Shown here in pieces: positions 51,523 to 57,708 of a DNA stretch of 57,708 nt. Positions within the stretch are counted from its first letter, which is position 1; each line of letters starts with the position of its first letter. The DNA is from an uncultured Pelagibacteraceae bacterium (GTDB lineage: Bacteria; Pseudomonadota; Alphaproteobacteria; Pelagibacterales; Pelagibacteraceae), in NCBI GenBank assembly GCA_902571235.1, contig CACGBI010000006.1, positions 1-57,708 of the forward strand, read 5' to 3'. Both the position numbers and the translations under genes were made by a program. Below the pieces are notes generated by a model. That model did not search any database. It was not told the DNA's origin and worked only from the letters and a program-made list of their open reading frames with translations.

Positions 51523-52482
51523 GTGAAAAAAAAAAGAAATAAAGATCCAATCCAGCCAGTAAGTGGAACTAAAGTACCAAGGTTTGCTGGACCATCAACA
51601 TTTGCAAGATTACCTGAATTAAGAGATGTTGAAAGTTGCGATGTTGCTATAGTTGGGATACCATTTGATGCTGGCACAAGTTATAGACCAGGAGCAAGAT
51701 TTGGCCCTCAAAGTATTAGACAAGCTTCACGACATTTAAGAACAAATTATCATCCAAGCTATGATGTAGAGCCCTTTAAAGTTCAACAAGTGGCTGATGC
51801 CGGAGATATTACTTGCAACCCATTTAATATAGATGAAGCAATTAAGCAAATTGAAGTAGGTGCAGAAGAATTGCTCAATAAAGTAGGTGGAATTATAAGT
51901 CTAGGAGGTGATCATACGATTGCTTTTCCTTTATTAAAGGCAATTAACAAAATTAACAATGGACCAGTAGCATTAGTTCATTTTGATGCTCATTTAGATA
52001 CTTGGGATACTTATTTTGGAGCCCCTTATACACACGGAACTCCGTTTAGAAGAGCTAGAGAAGAGAATTTATTTTTAGACGATGCTTCAATGCATGTTGG
52101 AATAAGAGGACCTTTGTATAGTAGAGATGATATAAAAAATGATGAAAGTTTTGGATTTAAAATAATTCACTGTGATGAATTTCAAACTCAAGGTACTGAT
52201 AAAATTGCTGAAAGAATTAAAAAAAGAGTAGGTAATAATCCTTTATACTTATCTATTGATATAGATGTGTTAGATCCTGCTTTTGCTCCTGGTACAGGTA
52301 CCCCTGAAATTGCTGGAATGACTACAAGAGAAATGGTTAATGTTATTAGAGGGCTTTCAGGTCTAAATCTTATTTCTGCTGATGTGGTTGAGGTTTCACC
52401 AGCATATGATCACGCAGAAGTCACTTCTCTCGCTGCTGCTACAATTGTATACGAACTAACAAATTTATTTGCAAAAAAATAA
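51523..52482 (+). CDS. speB: Agmatinase-like ureohydrolase
   Basis: The 319-residue arginase/agmatinase family enzyme has all Mn ligands: His131 (GGDHT), Asp155, His157 and Asp159 (FDAHLD), and Asp246 and Asp248 (SIDIDVLDP). It would release urea from a guanidino compound such as agmatine, guanidinobutyrate or guanidinopropionate. It starts at GTG (51523), and the first 20 residues are basic and variable. An aldehyde dehydrogenase follows 20 nt later, suggesting a guanidino/amine to acid route, e.g. putrescine to GABA, if a transaminase acts between. Confidence 0.85.
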   Translation: MKKKRNKDPIQPVSGTKVPRFAGPSTFARLPELRDVESCDVAIVGIPFDAGTSYRPGARFGPQSIRQASRHLRTNYHPSYDVEPFKVQQVADAGDITCNPFNIDEAIKQIEVGAEELLNKVGGIISLGGDHTIAFPLLKAINKINNGPVALVHFDAHLDTWDTYFGAPYTHGTPFRRAREENLFLDDASMHVGIRGPLYSRDDIKNDESFGFKIIHCDEFQTQGTDKIAERIKKRVGNNPLYLSIDIDVLDPAFAPGTGTPEIAGMTTREMVNVIRGLSGLNLISADVVEVSPAYDHAEVTSLAAATIVYELTNLFAKK

Positions 52483-52502
52483 GGAAAGGTTAGGAGTCTT
52501 GT

Positions 52503-53939
52503 ATGGAAAATAAAAAAAATTTTTATATTGATGGAAAATGGGTTGCATCAAAAAGTAAAGAAGAGATCAAAGTTATAAACCCAGCAACAGAAGAAAATTG
52601 CGCTGTCATATCTTTAGGAAATAAGGAAGATGTTGACTTTGCAGTTAGTTCAGCAAAAAAAGCATACAGCTCTTGGTCATTTTCAACAAAAGAAGAAAGA
52701 ATAAAACTATTAGAGAAACTCTATGAAAATTATAAAAAGAGATGGGCAGATATTGCGGATGCAATTACTACTGAAATGGGTGCCCCAAAAGATTTTGCAA
52801 CAAAGTTACAAGCTGGTACTGGAGCTGCACATTTAAAATCTTTTATAAAATATTTAAAAAATTTCGAATTTGAAAAACCTTTGGGAGAGCATGCTCCTAA
52901 TCAAAGATTAATTTATGAACCTAAGGGAGTGTGCGCTCTAATTACTCCTTGGAATTGGCCAATGAATCAAGTTTGTTTAAAAGTAATGCCAGCATTAGCA
53001 GCTGGCTGTACAATGGTTTTAAAACCATCTGAACTTGCCCCTTTATCATCAATGATTTTAGCAGAGCTTATTGATGAAACTAAATTTCCAGCTGGGGTAT
53101 TTAATTTAGTAAATGGAGATGGAGCTATAACTGGGGATGCTTTAACTAGCCATCCTGATGTAAATATGATTTCATTTACTGGCTCAACAAGAGCAGGAGC
53201 TTTAATTTCACAAAACGCTGCAAAAGATTTTAAAAGAGTAAGTTTAGAATTAGGAGGCAAAGGTGCAAATATAATTTTTAAAGATGCTGATCCTGAAGCT
53301 ATTGAGAGAGGAGCATTAAGATGTTTTAGAAATTCAGGACAATCATGTAACGCTCCAACTAGAATGCTTGTTGAAAAATCAATGTATAAAGAAGCTGTTG
53401 AAAGATTAAAAAAATATACAGAAAATTTTGAGGTAGGCGATCCTAGAAAAGAAGGGGAGCACATTGGACCTGTAATTTCTGAAACTCAATATAATAAAAT
53501 ACAAACCTTAATTAAAAAAGGTATAGACGAGGGTGCAAAACTAATCGCAGGAGGTCCTGGTAAACCTAAAGGGTTAGAAAAAGGATATTTTGTAAAACCT
53601 ACTGTCTTCGCAGACGTAAATAATAATATGGATATTGCAAGGACTGAAATTTTTGGTCCAGTTTTATCAGTTATACCTTTTGAAAATGAAGATGAAGCAA
53701 TTAGAATTGCAAACGACACTCCTTATGGATTGACTAATTATATTCAAACTCAAGACCCAGAAAAAGTTAAAAGAGTTTCAAGAAGAGTAAGATCTGGAAT
53801 GGTTGACGTGAATGGCGCTGGTATTGCTGTTGATGCGCCTTTTGGAGGATTTAAACATTCAGGTATAGGTCGTGAAGCTGGTCAACATGGTTTAGACGAG
53901 TTTTTAGAAGTAAAAGCTGTTGGTGGTTGGAGTAATTAA
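52503..53939 (+). CDS. Aldehyde dehydrogenase, downstream of agmatinase
   Basis: The 478-residue ALDH has ITPWNWPMNQ, the cofactor segment MISFTGSTRAG, ELGGKGANI (Glu base) and FRNSGQSCNAPTRM (catalytic Cys), and the C-terminal PFGGFKHSGIGREAG. It is a different paralogue from the one at 37-39 kb. Co-location with the ureohydrolase suggests an aminoaldehyde such as 4-aminobutanal or 4-guanidinobutanal as substrate; this is inference. Its stop overlaps that of the convergent deacylase by 4 nt. Confidence 0.87.
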   Translation: MENKKNFYIDGKWVASKSKEEIKVINPATEENCAVISLGNKEDVDFAVSSAKKAYSSWSFSTKEERIKLLEKLYENYKKRWADIADAITTEMGAPKDFATKLQAGTGAAHLKSFIKYLKNFEFEKPLGEHAPNQRLIYEPKGVCALITPWNWPMNQVCLKVMPALAAGCTMVLKPSELAPLSSMILAELIDETKFPAGVFNLVNGDGAITGDALTSHPDVNMISFTGSTRAGALISQNAAKDFKRVSLELGGKGANIIFKDADPEAIERGALRCFRNSGQSCNAPTRMLVEKSMYKEAVERLKKYTENFEVGDPRKEGEHIGPVISETQYNKIQTLIKKGIDEGAKLIAGGPGKPKGLEKGYFVKPTVFADVNNNMDIARTEIFGPVLSVIPFENEDEAIRIANDTPYGLTNYIQTQDPEKVKRVSRRVRSGMVDVNGAGIAVDAPFGGFKHSGIGREAGQHGLDEFLEVKAVGGWSN

Positions 53940-55117
53940 TTCAATAAAGATTTTTGTCTAACACCATCCAAAAATTTAAGACATTTTTTAATCTCATTGA
54001 GCTCTATAAATTCATCAATTTTATGAGCTTGTTCAATAGAGCCTGGGCCACAAACAACAGTACTAATTCCAATTTCTTGAAACAAACCTGCTTCTGTTCC
54101 AAAAGACACAACCTCTCTTGAATTATCACCTGTAATACTTGTTACAAATTCACAAGCCTCAGACTCATCTAATTTTTCAAATCCAATTACTTCTCCAATA
54201 ATTTCTTTTTTAATAAAAGAGTCTGGAAAAATTTTTTTCATATTTGGCAATAATTCCTCATCAACAAATTTATCTATTTCATTTGTTACAAAATCGGCAT
54301 CAGATTTATTTACAGGACGTGTTTCCCATTCAACTTTACATTTATCTGCAATAACATTGTGTGCAATTCCACCAGAAATTCCCCCAATAGAAAGCGTAGA
54401 ATGTGGAGGGTCAAAAATACAATCCTTTGGAGCTCGTTTAATTAACTCTTTTCTAATTTCTAAAAGTTTATTCACATATCTTGATGCATATTCAATAGCA
54501 TTTACACCTTTGTGCGGTTTTGAACTATGTCCAGCTAAACCACCAAAATGAATTGTATATTCGTTCATTCCTTTATGACCATCAATTATTTTCATATTTG
54601 TAGGTTCACCAATTATACAAATTCCGTTTTTTATATTTCTTTTTTTTAATTCTTTAATTAATAATGGTGCGCCAATACATGCTGTTTCTTCATCAAAAGT
54701 ATAACAAAAATGAATATCTCTATCTAAATCAGTTTCTTTAAAGATTTTTGCGTAAGCGAGGGTACAAGCTATAAAACCTTTCATGTCACAAGAACCTCTG
54801 CCAAATAATTTATTATCTTTAATAGTTGCAGTGAAAGGATCTGAGCTCCAACCTTTAGAGACAGGAACTACATCAGTATGACCTGATAGTATAATTGGTT
54901 TTTTTCCATTAGATTTTTTTGCTTTAAGCGTTCCAAATAAATTGACTCTTATTTTATTTTCATCAAAGACTTTGAAAGTTTCAATTTTTAAGTCATTAAG
55001 TATTTTTTCACAATAATTAATGAGTTCACTGTTATCTTGGCCAGAAACAGTTTTAAAAGCAATAAGATCAGTCAAAATCTTTATTGATTTTTCATACAAA
55101 TTATCTTCTATAGTCAT
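53936..55117 (-). CDS. argE: M20 family deacylase, acetylornithine deacetylase (ArgE)-like
   Basis: The 393-residue zinc peptidase-family enzyme has LSGHTDVVP (first metal His and catalytic Asp), GRGSCDMKGF (bridging Asp), FDEETACIGAP (Glu base) and the SVGGGIxHNV-like block GGISGGIAHNVIADKCK, all ArgE/DapE features, plus a GTEAGLFQEIG C-terminal block. ArgE removes acetyl from N-acetylornithine. Because SAR11-type genomes often use ArgJ, and the gene neighbours amine catabolic genes, a degradative deacylase role, for example on an N-acyl diamine, is also possible. Confidence 0.83.
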   Translation of the reverse strand: MTIEDNLYEKSIKILTDLIAFKTVSGQDNSELINYCEKILNDLKIETFKVFDENKIRVNLFGTLKAKKSNGKKPIILSGHTDVVPVSKGWSSDPFTATIKDNKLFGRGSCDMKGFIACTLAYAKIFKETDLDRDIHFCYTFDEETACIGAPLLIKELKKRNIKNGICIIGEPTNMKIIDGHKGMNEYTIHFGGLAGHSSKPHKGVNAIEYASRYVNKLLEIRKELIKRAPKDCIFDPPHSTLSIGGISGGIAHNVIADKCKVEWETRPVNKSDADFVTNEIDKFVDEELLPNMKKIFPDSFIKKEIIGEVIGFEKLDESEACEFVTSITGDNSREVVSFGTEAGLFQEIGISTVVCGPGSIEQAHKIDEFIELNEIKKCLKFLDGVRQKSLLN

Positions 55118-55143
55118 TTTTTAATTAAATATATATTATAATT

Positions 55144-55485
55144 ATGAAACCACAAATAACCTATGATGATTTTGATAAAGTTGATATTAGAGTTGGAACT
55201 GTTATTTCTGTTAAGAAAAATGAAAAAGCCAGGAAACCGTCGTTAGTTGTTGAGGTCGATTTTGGCCCTGAAATAGGGGTGAAACAATCATCAGCTCAGA
55301 TTACCCATTATTATAATGAGGAAAATCTCAAAGGAAAACAAGTGATCGGTGTATGTAATTTTCCAGAAAAAAATATTGCTGGGGTTGTTTCACAAGTATT
55401 AATTTTAGGATCAATTGATAAAGATGGGAAGGTTATTTTGGTACATCCATCCCATAAATCTATTAATGGTTTACCAATCGCATAA
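55144..55485 (+). CDS. csaA: tRNA-binding domain protein, CsaA-like
   Basis: The 113-residue single-domain OB-fold protein of the EMAP/tRNA-binding type matches CsaA: FDKVDIRVGTVISVKKNEKARKPSLVVEVDFG, SSAQIT, and GVCNFPEKNIAGVVSQVLILG. CsaA dimers bind tRNA and have export-chaperone-like activity. It starts 27 nt from the divergent deacylase start and is 2 nt before the LysE-family gene. Confidence 0.88.
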   Translation: MKPQITYDDFDKVDIRVGTVISVKKNEKARKPSLVVEVDFGPEIGVKQSSAQITHYYNEENLKGKQVIGVCNFPEKNIAGVVSQVLILGSIDKDGKVILVHPSHKSINGLPIA

Positions 55486-55487
55486 TT

Positions 55488-56079
55488 ATGCATCCTGAAA
55501 TATTTTCAATAGCATTATTTTGGTTTGTTACAGCATATACTCCTGGACCTAATAATGTTGTTGCATCATACTCTGGATTTAATTTTGGAATTACAAAAAC
55601 TATTCCACACATTCTTGGGGTGACTTTAGGTTTTACTTCCTTAGTTCTATTTTTATCTATAGGTTTAATTAATATTTTTAAGTTGTTTCCAATTATCCAA
55701 GTTGTGATGAGATATCTTGGTACATTATTTTTGATTTATTTAGCTTATAAAATTGCTTTTTCAGAGGCATCAAATGAAACAAAAAAAAGAGAGTCCAGTT
55801 AAGTTTATAGAAACTTTCTTATTTCAATATCTTAATCCCAAAGGTGTTACAGTAGCAATTATTGTAGTATCTACTTACGTAGAATTAGGTGAAAATTATA
55901 TTAATCATGCGACTCAAATAGTTATACTTGCTTTCTTATTTTCCATCACAAGCATTACATTATGGACTTTTGTCGGTAAATTTTTAAGGAAATTTGCGAC
56001 AAATGATAAATTTATTAAGTACTTTAATTATGCTATGTCAATGCTTCTTCTTTTGAGCATAATTACATTTTATATATAA
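55488..56079 (+). pseudogene. LysE/RhtB family exporter, broken by a frameshift in an A8 tract
   Basis: The first frame (55488-55802) carries the N-terminal LysE signature YTPGPNNVVASYSG and about three helices; the second (to 56079) carries the C-terminal half, FQYLNPKGVTVAIIV and three more helices. They join at eight A (55781-55788). With seven A the reading runs ...SNETKKESPVKFIETF... and gives one protein of about 196 residues, the normal family length. So the gene is whole except for one extra A. This may be a real frameshift, an assembly error, or a gene rescued by transcriptional slippage. LysE-family proteins export amino acids or analogues. Confidence 0.8.
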
Positions 56080-56083
56080 CAAT

Positions 56084-57708
56084 ATGAAACCAGGTTTAAA
56101 AAATTCATTTAATTCTAAGGGTAAAATTACTATTAATAATCAAGAATATACATACTACTCAATTCCTGAGGCGGAAAAAAATGGTTTGGATGGAGTTTCA
56201 AAACTTCCAAAATCACTCAAAGTTTTGTTAGAAAACTTACTTAGGTATGAGGATGATTTAACTGTAAATAAAAAACAAATTATAGCTATAAAAGATTGGC
56301 TTAAATCAAAAAAATCAAATACGGAAATTGCATATAGACCAGCAAGGGTATTACTTCAGGATTATACTGGGATACCAGCTGTTGCAGATTTAGCTGCAAT
56401 GAGAGAAGCTGTTAAAGAAAAAGATAAAGATCCTAATACAATTAATCCGTTATCTGCAGTTGATTTAGTTATTGATCATTCAGTTCAAGTAGATCAGTCA
56501 GCTAAATCAGATTCTTTTGATAAGAATGTAGAAATAGAATTTAAAAGAAATGGAGAAAGATATTCCTTTTTAAAATGGGGTCAAAATGCATTTGATAATT
56601 TTAGAATTGTTCCTCCAGGAACTGGGATTTGTCATCAAGTCAATTTAGAATATTTATCTAAAGTTGTTTGGTCCGAGAAGGTCAAAGATGAAACATATAT
56701 TTTTCCAGATACGCTAGTTGGAACAGACAGTCATACTACAATGGTTAATGGATTATCAGTTCTAGGTTGGGGTGTTGGAGGAATTGAAGCTGAAGCTGGA
56801 ATGCTTGGTCAGCCAATTTCAATGTTAATACCAGAGGTTATTGGTTTCGAAGTTAAAAACAAAATGCCGGAGGGTACTACAGCAACAGATTTAGTTTTAA
56901 CAGTTGTAAAAATGTTAAGGGACAGAGGGGTTGTCGGAAAATTTGTAGAGTTTTTTGGTGAAGGTTTAAAAAACCTTACTTTAGCTGATAGAGCAACAAT
57001 TGCAAACATGGCTCCTGAATATGGAGCAACTTGTGGTTTTTTTCCAATAGATGAGGAGACACTAAAATATCTAAAATTTTCAGGAAGAGATAATCAAACT
57101 GTTAAAATAGTCGAGAATTACGCAAAAGCCCAAGGATTATGGGCAAGCAATGAAATTGAATTTACAGATACACTAACTTTAGATATGTCATCAATAGTTC
57201 CAACAATTTCTGGACCTAAAAGACCTCAAGATAAAGTTTTACTCTCAGAAGCATCTCAAAGTTTTAATAAAAGTTTTAAAGATGTTGCGGGTAGAGATGA
57301 ATTCAAATCGTCAAAAGTTTCAAATAAAGATTTTGAGATAAAAGATGGAAGTATACTAATTGCAGCCATAACTTCATGTACCAATACATCAAACCCTAAT
57401 GTTTTAATTGCAGCTGGATTATTAGCTAAAAAAGCTGTTGAACTTGGTCTCGAAACAAAGCCGTGGGTTAAAACATCTTTAGCACCAGGCTCTCAAGTAG
57501 TAACTGATTATTTAGAAAAGGCTGGGCTTAACGTATATTTAGACAAATTAGGATTTAATCTAGTAGGTTATGGATGCACAACTTGTATTGGAAATTCTGG
57601 TCCTCTAGCAGAAAATATAGTTGAAGCTATACAAAATGAAAATTTATATGGAGTATCAGTTCTATCAGGAAACAGAAACTTTGAGGGAAGAATATCTCCG
57701 CACATTAA
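56084..57708 (+). CDS. acnA: Aconitate hydratase A, 5' part (runs off the window)
   Basis: The frame opens at ATG 56084, 4 nt after the LysE-family stop, and stays open for 541 codons to the window edge; full AcnA has about 890. Aconitase isomerises citrate to isocitrate with a [4Fe-4S] cluster. Visible motifs are YRPARVLLQDYTGIPAV, the active-site GTDSHTTMVNGL, GVGGIEAEAGMLGQP, ITSCTNTSNP with the first cluster Cys, and YGCTTCIGNSG with the other two. The last codons read ISPHI, so the C-terminal swivelling domain lies outside the window. Confidence 0.97.
   Translation, partial: MKPGLKNSFNSKGKITINNQEYTYYSIPEAEKNGLDGVSKLPKSLKVLLENLLRYEDDLTVNKKQIIAIKDWLKSKKSNTEIAYRPARVLLQDYTGIPAVADLAAMREAVKEKDKDPNTINPLSAVDLVIDHSVQVDQSAKSDSFDKNVEIEFKRNGERYSFLKWGQNAFDNFRIVPPGTGICHQVNLEYLSKVVWSEKVKDETYIFPDTLVGTDSHTTMVNGLSVLGWGVGGIEAEAGMLGQPISMLIPEVIGFEVKNKMPEGTTATDLVLTVVKMLRDRGVVGKFVEFFGEGLKNLTLADRATIANMAPEYGATCGFFPIDEETLKYLKFSGRDNQTVKIVENYAKAQGLWASNEIEFTDTLTLDMSSIVPTISGPKRPQDKVLLSEASQSFNKSFKDVAGRDEFKSSKVSNKDFEIKDGSILIAAITSCTNTSNPNVLIAAGLLAKKAVELGLETKPWVKTSLAPGSQVVTDYLEKAGLNVYLDKLGFNLVGYGCTTCIGNSGPLAENIVEAIQNENLYGVSVLSGNRNFEGRISPHI

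Noticed and set aside
52967-53464. 165-codon minus-strand frame inside the second aldehyde dehydrogenase
   Set aside because: It is a long but featureless antisense frame; the sense strand has all ALDH active-site motifs.
1-57708. CRISPR array, prophage, insertion sequence or integrated element
   Set aside because: No regularly spaced repeats, transposase, integrase or phage structural genes were seen; composition is uniform across the window.

Overview
The window is very AT-rich and densely packed, with short intergenic gaps, many stop/start overlaps and no insertion sequences, CRISPR arrays or prophage genes. It looks like a piece of a streamlined marine alphaproteobacterial chromosome, most likely SAR11 (Pelagibacterales). 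The main evidence is a proteorhodopsin followed by ferredoxin and a ferredoxin-NADP reductase, an alphaproteobacterial DksA without zinc cysteines, an alphaproteobacterial GTTC-N7-GTTC LexA box, abundant ABC solute transport, and small core genes such as an IMP dehydrogenase without CBS domains. The assignment rests on gene content and composition, not on a database search.

Layout. 0.1-8 kb: MazG-like pyrophosphohydrolase, nadA-nadC, tRNA-Leu(GAG), ygfZ, dihydroorotase, a glycosyltransferase, and a propionyl-CoA synthetase-like gene with an SMR transporter. 8-11 kb: blue-tuned proteorhodopsin, a terminator, then ferredoxin, ferredoxin reductase and a GST-like gene; the proteorhodopsin promoter region carries two abutting dyads. 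11-13 kb: a PhyH dioxygenase with two tiny, translationally coupled membrane peptides, then a MOSC protein. 13-16 kb: an EhuABCD-like polar amino acid/ectoine ABC transporter. 16-20 kb: dksA, then GT39, GT2 and a periplasmic PL5 alginate lyase-like protein. 20-22 kb: umuDC with a perfect SOS box. 22-25 kb: SOUL, GFA, D-glycerate 3-kinase-like and TolC genes. 25-30 kb: recA, alaS, icd. 30-37 kb: a dense plus-strand series psd, pssA, GT8-like, rlmE, guaB, TPR protein, guaA, panB.

37-48 kb is the most interesting part. A minus-strand set (aldehyde dehydrogenase, alpha/beta hydrolase, PF06684 protein, luciferase-like flavin monooxygenase) diverges from a plus-strand set (Asp/Glu racemase-like EutA, M24 EutD/DoeA-like hydrolase, and a PotABCD-type ABC transporter). 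Together they look like an uptake and catabolic locus for a nitrogen-containing osmolyte or N-heterocycle. 48-57.7 kb: a FadN-like beta-oxidation protein, a secreted cyclophilin and zincin, an agmatinase-like ureohydrolase with an aldehyde dehydrogenase, an ArgE-like deacylase, a CsaA-like protein, a LysE-family gene broken in an A8 tract, and the start of aconitase, which runs off the right edge.

No stretch longer than 300 bases lacks a gene. The largest gap (8054-8268) is the propionyl-CoA synthetase/proteorhodopsin divergent promoter region.
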